Notes: a model not told the origin generated them from the sequence alone. Numbered from the stretch's first letter, positions 23,322-32,788 are shown. The stretch is 64,000 bases of DNA from Denitrobaculum sp965225735 (GCA_965225735.1 CBDDBN010000030.1:682001-746000), one strand, 5' to 3'. Made by a program: numbers and translations.

Positions 23322-24434
23322 TTACGCCGCCAGGCTGTCGAGTGCCCCCAAAACGGCATCACCCATACCCGTGGTCGAGACCAGGTTTGAGCCCGGGGCG
23401 ATGATATCGCCCGTGCGTTGACCGTCGTTCAGGACCTTCTTGACCGCGTTCTCGATCAAATCCGCATCGTCACCCAGATCGAAGGAATAGCGCAGCATCA
23501 TGGCAAAGCTGAGCAGGGTCGCAAGCGGATTGGCCTTGTCCTCACCAGCGATATCCGGCGCGGAGCCGTGGACCGGCTCATACATGGCCTTGCGGCGGCC
23601 CGTCTCATCGACATCGCCCAACGAGGCTGAGGGCAGCATACCCAGAGAGCCGGTCAGCATAGCGGCGGTGTCAGACAGCATGTCTCCGAAGAGATTGTCG
23701 GTGACAATCACGTCAAACTGCTTGGGTGCGCGCACCAGCTGCATGGAACAGTTATCGGCATACATGTGCGAAAGCTCGACATCGCTGTAATCAGCGGCGT
23801 GGAGCTTGGTGACCTCATCGCGCCAGAGCACGCCGGACTCCATGACATTGGCCTTCTCCACCGAGCAGACCCGGTTATCGCGCTTACGCGCCAGGTCGAA
23901 GGCAACGGCAGCGACCCGCTTGATTTCCGAGGTGGTGTAGACCTGGGTATTGATTCCCCGGCGCTCACCGTTGGGGAGATCCTCGATCCCGCGCGGCTCG
24001 CCGAAGTAGACGCCTCCAGTGAGTTCACGCACGATCATGATGTCGAGGCCGGAGACAATCTCTGGCTTCAGGGTCGAGGCATCCACCAGCGCGTCGAAGC
24101 AAAGGGCAGGCCGCAGATTGGCGAAAAGCTGCATTTCCTTGCGCAGACGCAGCAGGCCGCGCTCCGGCTTGATGGAGAAATCCAGATTATCCCACTTCGG
24201 ACCACCGACCGCACCCAACAGCACAGCGTCGGCATTCATGGCCTTTTCCATGGTCGCATCGGTCAGCGGAACGTTATGAGCATCGATCGCCGCACCACCG
24301 ACCAGGTCTTCCTCGAGATCGAAGCCGACCGCCTGGCGCTTGTCGAACCAGTCGACCACCCGGCGCACTTCGCGCATCACCTCGGGGCCAATGCCGTCAC
24401 CCGGAAGAACCAAAAGCTTTTTGTTGGAAGCCAT
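23322..24434 (-). CDS. leuB: 3-isopropylmalate dehydrogenase
   Basis: A 370-residue LeuB, NAD-dependent oxidative decarboxylation of 3-isopropylmalate in leucine synthesis. LLVLPGDGIGPEVMREVRRV starts the protein, VRELTGGVYFGEPRGI carries the substrate loop and NLFGDMLSD the Mg-binding Asp; GSLGMLPSASLGD and EPVHGSAPDIAG form the cofactor site. It is the last gene of leuC-leuD-leuB. Confidence 0.96.
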   Translation of the reverse strand: MASNKKLLVLPGDGIGPEVMREVRRVVDWFDKRQAVGFDLEEDLVGGAAIDAHNVPLTDATMEKAMNADAVLLGAVGGPKWDNLDFSIKPERGLLRLRKEMQLFANLRPALCFDALVDASTLKPEIVSGLDIMIVRELTGGVYFGEPRGIEDLPNGERRGINTQVYTTSEIKRVAAVAFDLARKRDNRVCSVEKANVMESGVLWRDEVTKLHAADYSDVELSHMYADNCSMQLVRAPKQFDVIVTDNLFGDMLSDTAAMLTGSLGMLPSASLGDVDETGRRKAMYEPVHGSAPDIAGEDKANPLATLLSFAMMLRYSFDLGDDADLIENAVKKVLNDGQRTGDIIAPGSNLVSTTGMGDAVLGALDSLAA

Positions 24435-24517
24435 GCGTCAGAGTTTCCCCACATTAAAATGCTGTCTACGCCGGGACCATTCGATCCAGACCGGCGTGGT
24501 TTAAGGATCAGAAAGGC

Positions 24518-25120
24518 TTAGAGCCAGGGCTGCGAAAGCTTCCGCTGATCTTCGAAGGAATCGATCTTCTCGCCCTTGGCCATGGTCAGGCCGATGTCGT
24601 CCAGGCCGTTCATCAGGCAGTGCTTGCGGAAAGCGTCGATCTCGAAATTGATCGTGCCGCCATCGGGACCGGTGATTTCCTGCTTTTCCAGATCGACAGT
24701 AATGACCGCATTCGAGCCGCGCCCGGCGTCGTCCATTAGCAGGTCCACCTGCTCCTGCGGCAGAGCGATGGGCAAAATGCCGTTCTTGAAGCAGTTATTA
24801 TAGAAGATATCGGCGAAGCTCGGCGCGATGATGCAGCGGATCCCGGCGTCCAACAGCGCCCAGGGCGCATGCTCGCGGGAAGAACCGCAGCCGAAGTTGT
24901 CGCCCGTCACCAGGATCTGCGCGTCTTTATAGGCCGGTTGATCCAGGACGAAGTCCTTGGCATTGCCGTCTTCGTCCGTGCGCAGTTCGAAGAACAGGCC
25001 CTCACTTAGACCGGTGCGCTTGATGGTTTTCAGGAACTGCTTCGGAATGATCATATCGGTGTCGATATTGACCAGAGGCAGCGGCGCGGCGGTGGCGGTC
25101 AGTTTGTCGAATTTATCCAT
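24518..25120 (-). CDS. leuD: 3-isopropylmalate dehydratase small subunit
   Basis: A 200-residue LeuD, which swivels onto LeuC. Signatures are PLPLVNIDTDMIIPKQFLK and GDNFGCGSSREHAPWAL. ATG 25120 starts the family N-terminus MDKFDKL and has an AAGAAAAAG-like ribosome site; the frame is open back to 25324 inside leuC without meaning. It lies 29 bp after leuC. Confidence 0.96.
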   Translation of the reverse strand: MDKFDKLTATAAPLPLVNIDTDMIIPKQFLKTIKRTGLSEGLFFELRTDEDGNAKDFVLDQPAYKDAQILVTGDNFGCGSSREHAPWALLDAGIRCIIAPSFADIFYNNCFKNGILPIALPQEQVDLLMDDAGRGSNAVITVDLEKQEITGPDGGTINFEIDAFRKHCLMNGLDDIGLTMAKGEKIDSFEDQRKLSQPWL

Positions 25121-25149
25121 GACTTTTTCTTTCCTATTCCGCTCGGCGT

Positions 25150-26556
25150 TTAGTCCAGTTTCCGCACATCGGTCAGATGGCCGGTCACTGCGGCGGCAGC
25201 GGCCATGGCCGGGCTGACCAGGTGAGTGCGACCACCGCGGCCCTGACGACCTTCGAAGTTCCGGTTCGAGGTCGAGGCACAGCGCTCGCCGGGTTTCAGC
25301 TTGTCGGCATTCATAGCCAGACACATGGAGCAGCCAGGCTCGCGCCAGTCGAAACCGGCCTCGATGAAGATCTTGTCCAGCCCCTCTTCCTCCGCCTGGT
25401 TCTTGACCAGGCCTGAGCCGGGCACAATCATCGCCCGCACGTTTTCGGCCACTTTGCGACCCTTAGCCACGGCAGCGACGTCGCGCAGATCCTCGATCCG
25501 ACCATTGGTGCAGGAACCGATGAAGACGGTATCGACAGGCACCTCGCTGATCGGCGTGCCGGCAGTCAGGCCCATGTATTCGAGAGAGCGTTCCATGGCG
25601 GAGCGTTTGTTGTCGTCCGGTGCAGTATCGGGCGCCGGGACGGCTGCGGAGACCGGGATAACATCTTCCGGGCTGGTGCCCCAGGTCACCTGCGGCTCGA
25701 TATCCTCAGCCTTAAGCACGATTTCCTTGTCGTAGGTCGCGCCTTCGTCGGACGGTAGGGTCTTCCAATAAGCCAGGGCCTGTTCCCAGGCGCCGCCTTT
25801 AGGCGCCATCGGCCGGCCCATGATGTATTCGAAGGTCTTCTCGTCCGGCGCGATCAGGCCGGCGCGGGCGCCACCCTCGATCGACATGTTACAGACCGTC
25901 ATACGGCCTTCCATGGAGAGGTCGCGGATCGCCTCACCGGCGTATTCGATCACATACCCAGTGCCTCCAGCGGTCCCGATCTTTCCGATGATCGCCAGCA
26001 CCATGTCCTTCGCGGTCACGCCGAGCGGCAATTTGCCCTCGACCGTGATGCGCATGTTCTTGGCAGGCTTCTGGATCAGGGTCTGGGTCGCGAGCACATG
26101 CTCGACCTCGGACGTGCCGATACCGAAAGCCAGCGAGCCGAAGGCCCCGTGGGTCGCGGTGTGACTATCGCCGCAGACAATGGTCATACCCGGTAGAGTG
26201 AAGCCCTGCTCCGGCCCGATGATGTGCACCACGCCCTGGCGCACATCGTCCATGCCGAAAAGCGGCACCCCGAACTCATCGCAGTTCTTGGAGAGCTGTT
26301 CCACCTGGATCCGGCTTTCCTCGTCGGAAATGCCGTTGGCGCGCCCTTCGGTCGGGACGTTGTGATCCGGCACGGCGAGAGTCGCCTCGGGCCGCCGGAC
26401 TTTGCGGCCGGTCATGCGCAGGCCCTCGAAGGCCTGGGGGCTGGTGACCTCGTGGACCAGATGCCGGTCGATGTAGATCAGGCAGGTTCCGTCGTCTTGC
26501 CGGTCGACCAGGTGGCTGTCCCAGATCTTATCGAACAGAGTGCGGGGTGCGGACAT
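25150..26556 (-). CDS. leuC: 3-isopropylmalate dehydratase large subunit
   Basis: A 468-residue LeuC, aconitase-fold. The 4Fe-4S cluster Cys are in FIGSCTNGRIEDLR and GCSMCLAMNAD; substrate and active-site motifs CGDSHTATHGAFG and NRNFEGRQG are present. ATG 26556 has AAGGAAGAAG upstream. It isomerises 2- to 3-isopropylmalate together with LeuD. Confidence 0.97.
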   Translation of the reverse strand: MSAPRTLFDKIWDSHLVDRQDDGTCLIYIDRHLVHEVTSPQAFEGLRMTGRKVRRPEATLAVPDHNVPTEGRANGISDEESRIQVEQLSKNCDEFGVPLFGMDDVRQGVVHIIGPEQGFTLPGMTIVCGDSHTATHGAFGSLAFGIGTSEVEHVLATQTLIQKPAKNMRITVEGKLPLGVTAKDMVLAIIGKIGTAGGTGYVIEYAGEAIRDLSMEGRMTVCNMSIEGGARAGLIAPDEKTFEYIMGRPMAPKGGAWEQALAYWKTLPSDEGATYDKEIVLKAEDIEPQVTWGTSPEDVIPVSAAVPAPDTAPDDNKRSAMERSLEYMGLTAGTPISEVPVDTVFIGSCTNGRIEDLRDVAAVAKGRKVAENVRAMIVPGSGLVKNQAEEEGLDKIFIEAGFDWREPGCSMCLAMNADKLKPGERCASTSNRNFEGRQGRGGRTHLVSPAMAAAAAVTGHLTDVRKLD

Positions 26557-26972
26557 CGTACTTCTTCCTTCTTGGACCCGACTTTAGCGCAGGCCACTCT
26601 CCCTCGTCAGACAAGGCGCTCAAACCCCACAAGGGGCGGCCCACCTCAGGCCCAGGCGCGCTTTAGTCTCACGCAATTCTTCTTGAGGCGCCGGAGAATA
26701 GCCACTTCACCCCGGCGGGAAAAGTCTTACTGTCGCGCTTTGGCGCATAGCAGGCATTCGCGTAGGTGAGCGAATGCGCTGGCTTAACAGTGCCAAAGCC
26801 GAGGACTTGGCAATTCCGCTGCGGCCCAAATCTTGTCGCGAACGAAAACCCTGTGAGCCGCTCTTCTACACGGCGCGCCTATAGGTTGTGAAATCCAAGA
26901 AAATACGCCATGTAAATTTAGGACAGAAAGACCACTGCTGGAAACGACCACTTTTTCACCGGGGCCTTAGGT
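26557..26972. other. Divergent intergenic region, leuC / P-loop kinase
   Basis: 416 bp between divergent genes. An 8-bp inverted repeat GCATTCGC/GCGAATGC with an 8-bp spacer lies at 26754-26777, a possible operator. No leucine-rich leader peptide was found on the leuC side. Only a weak CCCC-TTGT-GGGG hairpin about 70 bp upstream of leuC was seen, so attenuation is not supported. Confidence 0.4.
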
Positions 26973-27485
26973 ATGAAGCGCGTGATGATCGTGGGCGGCC
27001 CCGGTTCGGGCAAAAGCACACTGGCACCGTTATTGGCTGCGCGTACAGGCCTGCCAGTGGTGCACATGGACCATGTTCATTGGAAACCCGGCTGGGTCCC
27101 CCGGAGTCAGGAAGAGAAGGACCGGCTGACCCGAGAAGTCCATGCACGGGAGGAGTGGATCTTTGAAGGCGGGCATTCGCGGACCTACCCCGAGCGGCTG
27201 GAACGTGCAGACACCTTTATCTGGTTGGATCTGCCACTTTGGCTGAGGATCCCGCGGGTCATCTTCCGAACCTTCCGGGATCTGAACCGGCAACGCCCAG
27301 ATCTCCGGGAAAACTGTCCAGAGAGGCTTAACGCCGAGACGGTCACTTTTCTCCTGTTTATCTGGCGTACCCGTCACAGCTCGCGGGAGAAACATCGCAG
27401 GATCGCCGAAGCGCCGCCACCGCATTTGCGCGTGATCCATCTGCGAAACGCGAAAGACGTGCGCTCCTTTTTGGAAACGCTATAG
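26973..27485 (+). CDS. P-loop kinase of the adenylate-kinase-like / topology-modulation type
   Basis: A 170-residue protein with Walker A GGPGSGKST at residues 8-16, followed by VVHMDHVHWKPGWVP, the signature of the AAA/adenylate-kinase-like 'DNA topology modulation protein' (FlaR-like) group. Its true substrate is not known; a small-molecule kinase role is as likely as any DNA role. ATG 26973 starts MKRVMIVGGPGSGKS. Confidence 0.78.
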   Translation: MKRVMIVGGPGSGKSTLAPLLAARTGLPVVHMDHVHWKPGWVPRSQEEKDRLTREVHAREEWIFEGGHSRTYPERLERADTFIWLDLPLWLRIPRVIFRTFRDLNRQRPDLRENCPERLNAETVTFLLFIWRTRHSSREKHRRIAEAPPPHLRVIHLRNAKDVRSFLETL

Positions 27486-27553
27486 TTCCCCCGGTAGCGG
27501 ATACGAAACCCCCAAAAGCGCTTCGTTTCGGCTTTCCCTCGATTGGAAAACAC

Positions 27554-28426
27554 ATGTTCGAAAGCTTTACCCAGGAACGCGTCAATACCGGCGAAGTCGA
27601 AATCAATCTGCGGCGGGGCGGAAACGGGCCACCGTTGCTGCTGCTCCACGGTTATCCGCAGACTCATGTCATGTGGCACGGCGTAGCTCCCTTGCTGGCG
27701 CAGAACTTTACCGTGGTCTGCGCCGACCTAAGGGGTTACGGCGACAGCGGAAAGCCAGCGGGCACAGCGGATCACGCCAACTATTCCAAGCGGGCTATGG
27801 CGGCGGACATGGTGCGCGCGATGGAACATCTCGGCTATACGCGCTTTCGGGTTGCCGGGCACGACCGGGGCGGGCGGGTCACGCATCGGCTTTGCCTTGA
27901 CTGGCCCTATCACGTGGAGCGCGCGGCGGTGCTGGACATCGTGCCGACCCACAAACTCTTCGCCACCACCAATCAGACAGTGGCCACCGGCTATTATCAC
28001 TGGTTCTTCCTGATCCAGCCGAACGGTCTGCCCGAACGCATGATCGGCCAGGATCCCGACTATTACCTAAAGGAAAAACTCGGGCGCTGGTCGGCGCTGA
28101 GCGAGCACTTCGCGCCGGAGGCCGTGGAAGCCTATCTCAAGGCTTTCCGTGACCCGGCCTGCATTCACGCGACCTGCGAAGATTACCGTGCGGCAGCCTC
28201 GATCGATCTGGAGCACGATGAAGCGGACATGGATAAGAAAATCGATTGTCCCCTGCTGGTTCTCTGGGGCCTGCGCGGTCTGATGCACAAGAACTACGAC
28301 GTACCCGCCACCTGGCGGGAGCGGGCCAGCGACGTTACTGCCAAGGGCATCGACTGCGGCCACTTCATCCCGGAAGAACGGCCTCTCGAGACCCTCGATG
28401 CCCTCGCCAACTTCTTCGCTGAGTGA
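27554..28426 (+). CDS. Fluoroacetate-dehalogenase-like alpha/beta hydrolase
   Basis: A 290-residue alpha/beta hydrolase. All residues of characterised fluoroacetate dehalogenases line up: nucleophile Asp104 with Arg105 and Arg108 (HDRGGR), halide-binding His149 and Trp150 (YHWFF) and Tyr211 (EDYRAA), and the general base His270 (DCGHFIPEE). HGYPQTHVMW gives the oxyanion hole. It probably hydrolyses short haloacetates; fluoride activity is possible but not shown by sequence alone. It is likely cytoplasmic, as there is no signal peptide. Confidence 0.85.
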   Translation: MFESFTQERVNTGEVEINLRRGGNGPPLLLLHGYPQTHVMWHGVAPLLAQNFTVVCADLRGYGDSGKPAGTADHANYSKRAMAADMVRAMEHLGYTRFRVAGHDRGGRVTHRLCLDWPYHVERAAVLDIVPTHKLFATTNQTVATGYYHWFFLIQPNGLPERMIGQDPDYYLKEKLGRWSALSEHFAPEAVEAYLKAFRDPACIHATCEDYRAAASIDLEHDEADMDKKIDCPLLVLWGLRGLMHKNYDVPATWRERASDVTAKGIDCGHFIPEERPLETLDALANFFAE

Positions 28427-28590
28427 CGTCCGACCGCCTTACGGAAAAACTGGCGACGAAACCTGCGTTTCTCAGGTGACAAGGAGCTTTAAACCCCTCT
28501 ATGATTGAATGGTTGCGCTTACGATGAACCTATAAGTTTAACCATAATTAATGAGCTTGTTCCTTGCCTTTTAAAGATCCCCAGACGGAA

Positions 28591-29727
28591 ATGGCCGGCG
28601 GCGCGCCGAGCGATACAACTCAAAGCAGCGGCAATCAGAACGCGGGGCAGTTCGCAATTTACGATGGCACTGCCGGTCCAATTGCCAAGATCGCAATCGT
28701 CAACGCGGTTCTTGGGCTTCTGACCCTCGGCATCTACCGTTTCTGGGGCAAGACCCGGATGCGCCAGTATCTCTGGAGCCGCGTAACCGTGCTCGGCGAC
28801 CGCCTCGAGTACACCGGTACAGCGAAAGAGCTGCTGCTAGGTTTCCTGGTGGCGGCAGGGATTATGATCCTTATCTCAATCGGCTTTGCCACCCTGTCCT
28901 TCTTAGCGGGCATAGGCACGCTGGCAGTAGCCCTTCAAACTGTTTACGTGATTGGTATCTATTTTCTCATATTTTTCGCGGTCTACCGGGCGCGCCGATA
29001 CCGCCTAACCCGCACGCAGTGGCGCGGCATCCGCTTTGGGCAAACAGGCAGCGGACGCAGTTATGCCCTGCGCGCCATGGCGCTCCTGCTGCTGACGGGC
29101 ATCACCTTGGGCCTATGTTATCCCTACATGCAGACGCGCCTTCAGGAATACCGGACCAACAACACCTGGTTCGGAAACCGTAATCTTGTTTTTGACGGCC
29201 AAGCCTATGATCTTTTCTGGAAATGGGTGTTGGCGCTGATCTTGGCCATTCCAACAATTTATGTCTCGATCCTCTGGTACAAAGTCACCGAGTTTCGCTA
29301 TTTCGCATCTCGCACCCGGTTCGGCGCGCTAAAATTCTCGAGCACGCTCTCTACCGGGCGGATGTTCATGATATGGTTGCTGTACGGATTCAGCTTTTCA
29401 GCGCTTTACGTCGTGTTGGTTGCAGGAATCATAGGGGCAATGATTGGTACTGGAGGCTACGAGAGTTTTGATCCCAATGGGCCACAGCCAGAGTTAAGAG
29501 ATCTTCCAACTAGCACAATAGCTACCATAGTCTTCCTCGGCCTTTTGTTTGTATCGATGCTCAATGCACTCTACTTTATCATGTTCCTGCATCCGATTAT
29601 CAAAGCGGTTAGCCAGACCCTGATGGTCGAAGGCACGATAGATCTGGACCAGATCAAACAGAGCGACCAGGAACGCGGGGGTCGCGGCGAAGGCTTTGCC
29701 GACGTGCTCGATGTGGGCGCTGTTTGA
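28591..29727 (+). CDS. DUF898 (YjgN-like) membrane protein
   Basis: A 378-residue inner-membrane protein with six or more hydrophobic segments. The repeated pattern LGLLTLGIYRFWGKTRMRQYLW, seen again as ITLGLCYPYMQTRLQEY, is typical of DUF898. ATG 28591 is preferred over an upstream TTG. It is followed 34 bp later by an M48 peptidase, a common pairing. Confidence 0.85.
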   Translation: MAGGAPSDTTQSSGNQNAGQFAIYDGTAGPIAKIAIVNAVLGLLTLGIYRFWGKTRMRQYLWSRVTVLGDRLEYTGTAKELLLGFLVAAGIMILISIGFATLSFLAGIGTLAVALQTVYVIGIYFLIFFAVYRARRYRLTRTQWRGIRFGQTGSGRSYALRAMALLLLTGITLGLCYPYMQTRLQEYRTNNTWFGNRNLVFDGQAYDLFWKWVLALILAIPTIYVSILWYKVTEFRYFASRTRFGALKFSSTLSTGRMFMIWLLYGFSFSALYVVLVAGIIGAMIGTGGYESFDPNGPQPELRDLPTSTIATIVFLGLLFVSMLNALYFIMFLHPIIKAVSQTLMVEGTIDLDQIKQSDQERGGRGEGFADVLDVGAV

Positions 29728-29761
29728 TTGCTGAGTTAACAGAGATGGATGCGTCGCCCTG

Positions 29762-30844
29762 ATGGAGTACGCGGGCAGCTTCAACGACGGTCAATCGGCG
29801 AATCGTCATGACGTTACTGTCAGCCTGAACGAGACCGGCCTGACCATAACGAGCGCGGCATTCCCGCGCCCCATTGTTTGGCTCTATGAAGAACTTGTTG
29901 CGGTTGACGATATCACGAAGCAAGTACCCTTCCGAATAGGCTGCAGCACCGCCGAAGATGCGCGCCTCACGCTCAGCGATCAAAGGGTGCTAGCAGACTT
30001 CCGCACACACGCGCCGCAGCTATTCGGCCCAACGGCCAGTAAACGCTTGCGTAACGCCGTCTTGGCGGTGGCCGCAACGGCCTTCCTGGCCGCCGGCTTG
30101 TGGTTCGGCATCCCTCTTGCCTCTCGCGTGGTGGCGTCGATCATACCGATCTCGTGGGAGGTCGCTCTATCCGATCAGTTCGCCGACGACATCGTCAGCG
30201 AATTCGCCTCTATGACTGATGATTCACCCAGAGTCTGCAGTAATCGCGAGGGTGCCGCGGCACTTGACAGACTGGTGGGTGAACTGGCTGCCGCCGGCGG
30301 GAGTCCTTACGATTTTAACGTACAGGTCATCGACGGTAAGCTGAACAATGCCTTCGCCATGCCGGGTGGCCGAATCTTTATCTTCCGCGGCCTGCTGGAC
30401 TTCGCCCAGACGCCGGATGAGCTGGCGGCGGTTCTGGCCCACGAGATGGGTCACGTCACGCTTCAGCACGGCACCCGGGCCATCATCCAGGGACTGGGGA
30501 TCAGCTTCGTTTTTTCCGTTCTGATCGGGGACGTGGGCGGCGGCGTAATCGCGGCGGCCGGCGAAATTCTTCTGCGCATGTCCTACAGCCGCGAGGCAGA
30601 AAGCGAAGCAGATCGTTCCGCGATCGAGCTTTTGCAAAAAGCTGGCTACCGTTTCAAGGGCCTCTCAAGCTTCTTCGAACGCATATCCGAGGAAAACAAG
30701 GGACTGCCGCCAAGCCTGCAAATCTTCTCAACTCACCCTTCAGACGAGAAGCGCGCAGCTCTGACAAGAGGTTTGTCGGACAGCGGCCGTCCTGCCTTCA
30801 GTGACGCGGAGTGGCAGGCGGTCCAGAATATCTGTACGCAGTAA
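29762..30844 (+). CDS. M48 family metalloprotease with N-terminal domain
   Basis: A 360-residue protein: a soluble beta-rich N-terminal domain, one or two membrane helices near residues 97-125, then a peptidase M48 domain with zinc motif HEMGH (residues 226-230) and the downstream Glu in REAESEADRSAIEL. An HPSDEKR block lies near the end. No lipobox. It probably acts in envelope protein quality control together with the DUF898 protein. Confidence 0.85.
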   Translation: MEYAGSFNDGQSANRHDVTVSLNETGLTITSAAFPRPIVWLYEELVAVDDITKQVPFRIGCSTAEDARLTLSDQRVLADFRTHAPQLFGPTASKRLRNAVLAVAATAFLAAGLWFGIPLASRVVASIIPISWEVALSDQFADDIVSEFASMTDDSPRVCSNREGAAALDRLVGELAAAGGSPYDFNVQVIDGKLNNAFAMPGGRIFIFRGLLDFAQTPDELAAVLAHEMGHVTLQHGTRAIIQGLGISFVFSVLIGDVGGGVIAAAGEILLRMSYSREAESEADRSAIELLQKAGYRFKGLSSFFERISEENKGLPPSLQIFSTHPSDEKRAALTRGLSDSGRPAFSDAEWQAVQNICTQ

Positions 30845-30876
30845 GGCTTCAACCTTCTAAGAGCGACAGACGACAA

Positions 30877-30905
30877 AACCCGCGATCTCCTTTGAGATGC
30901 GGGTT
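30877..30905. terminator. Hairpin between M48 gene and rplS
   Basis: Arms AACCCGC/GCGGGTT and ATCTC/GAGAT with a CTTT loop and one bulge. On the minus strand it ends in GGGTTTTG, so it fits best as the end of the ffh...rplS unit, but it can serve both convergent genes. Confidence 0.6.
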
Positions 30906-30968
30906 CGTCTCTAGACCAATGCCGCCGCGGCTGCCTTTACAGCCAAGGCAGAAGCAGATCTATCAGGC

Positions 30969-31418
30969 TTAAGCCTTCGCAGCCTTGAGAGCGGCCTTCT
31001 GGGCGGCCTTGGCGTCGGCAGCGACCTGACGCTCGGCGGCAGCGGCCTTACCGGCTGCACCCGTGGTCTTCTCGGCGATACGCGCGGACTTACCGCGACG
31101 GCCGCGCAGGTAGTAGAGCTTGGAGCGGCGGACGTCACCGCGGCGGACCAGCTCAACGGAAGCCAGGCGTGGGCTGTAAAGCGGAAACACACGCTCGACG
31201 CCTTCGCCGTAGGAGATCTTCCGGACCGTGAAAGAAGACTGCAAACCGCGGTTCTTGCGGGCAATGCAGACGCCTTCAAAGGCCTGGATACGCTCACGCG
31301 TGCCTTCGATGACCTTCACGTTGACGCGGACGGTATCGCCGGGAGCAAAATCCGGCGCGGCACCCTTGGCGCTCAGCGCAGCGACCTGCTCTTGTTCGAT
31401 CTGCTGGATCGTATTCAT
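30969..31418 (-). CDS. rplS: 50S ribosomal protein L19
   Basis: A 149-residue L19 with GDTVRVNVKVIEGTRERIQA, IARKNRGLQSSFTVRKISYG and VERVFPLYSP. The core is about 120 residues; an Ala/Lys-rich tail of about 30 residues is common in alphaproteobacteria. It lies at the 30S-50S interface near h14. Last gene of the ffh-rpsP-rimM-trmD-rplS group. Confidence 0.97.
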   Translation of the reverse strand: MNTIQQIEQEQVAALSAKGAAPDFAPGDTVRVNVKVIEGTRERIQAFEGVCIARKNRGLQSSFTVRKISYGEGVERVFPLYSPRLASVELVRRGDVRRSKLYYLRGRRGKSARIAEKTTGAAGKAAAAERQVAADAKAAQKAALKAAKA

Positions 31419-31463
31419 CGCTCTCTTCCTTACTCTTCCTCGGCACGGGTCATACCGCGCGCT

Positions 31464-32186
31464 TCATTTCTTCGCTTCCAGGTACCGCGCCCATAAATCG
31501 GGCCGCCGCGCCTTGGTAATTTCTTCCGACTGTGCCAAGCGCCACAGGCGTATATTGTCATGATGCCCCGACGTCAAGACCTCAGGCACCTCGCGCCCCT
31601 GCCATTCGGTCGGACGCGTGTAGAGGGGATATTCCAGCAACCCCTCTTCAAAGGACTCCTCGCGCGAGGAGTTATCGTTTCCCATCACCCCGGGCAGAAG
31701 CCGTATCACGGCATCCATCAGCACCAGGGCCGCCGGCTCACCGCCGGATAAAACATAGTCGCCGACACTGACTTCGACGATGTTACGGGCGTCCAGCACC
31801 CGCTGGTCCACCCCCTCATACCGGCCGCACAACAGCGTCGCACCCGGTCCGGCCGCTAAATCCCGGACCATATCCTGGTCCAGAAGCCGCCCGCGGGGCG
31901 AAAGATACAGCAGCGGCCCCGGCCGATCCTCGACCGATGCCAAAGCGGCATCTACGACGTCAGGCCGCATAACCATGCCTGCGCCGCCACCAGAGGGCGT
32001 ATCATCGACGGAGCGGTGTTTATCGCGCGCAAAGCTGCGAATGTCCACCGTTTCCAGCGACCAAAGCCCCGATTTCAAGGCCCGTCCCGCCAGCGACTGC
32101 CCCAATGACCCGGGGAACATCTCCGGGTAGAGGGTCAGCACCGTAGCAGCCCAAACCTGACTTTCCTGCGACGCAGTGTCCTTCAC
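31464..32186 (-). CDS. trmD: tRNA (guanine-37-N1)-methyltransferase
   Basis: A 240-residue TrmD that methylates G37 of tRNAs with G at position 36 and prevents +1 frameshifts. Signatures: LTLYPEMFPGSLGQSLAGRA, GGGAGMVMRPDV, LLCGRYEGVDQRV with the deep-knot SAM site, and SVGDYVLSGGEPAALVLMDA. The start is GTG 32186. Confidence 0.96.
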   Translation of the reverse strand: MKDTASQESQVWAATVLTLYPEMFPGSLGQSLAGRALKSGLWSLETVDIRSFARDKHRSVDDTPSGGGAGMVMRPDVVDAALASVEDRPGPLLYLSPRGRLLDQDMVRDLAAGPGATLLCGRYEGVDQRVLDARNIVEVSVGDYVLSGGEPAALVLMDAVIRLLPGVMGNDNSSREESFEEGLLEYPLYTRPTEWQGREVPEVLTSGHHDNIRLWRLAQSEEITKARRPDLWARYLEAKK

Positions 32187-32242
32187 CTTGCCGCCTCTCT
32201 CTCAAGCGGGCCACGCAGCCCGGCTCAATCAACCCGGCGCGA

Positions 32243-32788
32243 TCAAATTGAGCCGGCTTCGCCCGTTTCCACTTCTTGCGGCGGGTCGACCACGACCCGG
32301 CCACCTTCTATATCCACCACCGGCACCACCTGCCTGGTGAAAGGCAGAAGCCAGGATTTACCCCCGCCAGCCTCTTCACCCGGCAAAACCTCGAGCAGAT
32401 CGCCGCCGCCGAAGTTGTGCATGGCCTTGACCGTTCCCAGCAAAGCCCCGGAAGAGTCTTCCACGCGCAGACCGATCAGATCGGCGTTGTAGAACTCTTC
32501 CTCATCCTCCGGTTCCGGCAAGGCGTCGCGCGACACGTATAGCCGGGTGCCCTGAAGAGCCTGGGCCTGATCCCGGTCCCCAACACCCGCGATGGATACC
32601 AGGACCGCGTTCTTAACCATACCCTTGACTGTGACTTCAAAGAACCGCTGTCCTTTTTCGTCACTCAGAGCGCCGTAGGTTCCGACATCCAGCGGATCGG
32701 CGGTAAAGCTCTTGAGCTTTACCAGACCCCGGACGCCATGCGCACCAGCCACAACGGCGAGACAGACCCTGTTTTCCGAGCCGGTCAT
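32243..32788 (-). CDS. rimM: 16S rRNA processing protein RimM
   Basis: A 181-residue RimM, a 30S maturation factor that binds S19. VCLAVVAGAHGVRGLVKLKS is the N-terminal domain start, YVSRDALPEPEDEEEFYNAD with LIGLRV the linker, and the PRC-barrel follows to LPFTRQVVPVVDIEGGRVVV. ATG 32788 has GAGG upstream; the TTG at 32797 does not. Confidence 0.93.
   Translation of the reverse strand: MTGSENRVCLAVVAGAHGVRGLVKLKSFTADPLDVGTYGALSDEKGQRFFEVTVKGMVKNAVLVSIAGVGDRDQAQALQGTRLYVSRDALPEPEDEEEFYNADLIGLRVEDSSGALLGTVKAMHNFGGGDLLEVLPGEEAGGGKSWLLPFTRQVVPVVDIEGGRVVVDPPQEVETGEAGSI

Noticed and set aside
26557..26972. Leucine attenuator/leader peptide upstream of leuC
   Set aside because: No leucine-rich short frame and no terminator/antiterminator pair seen.
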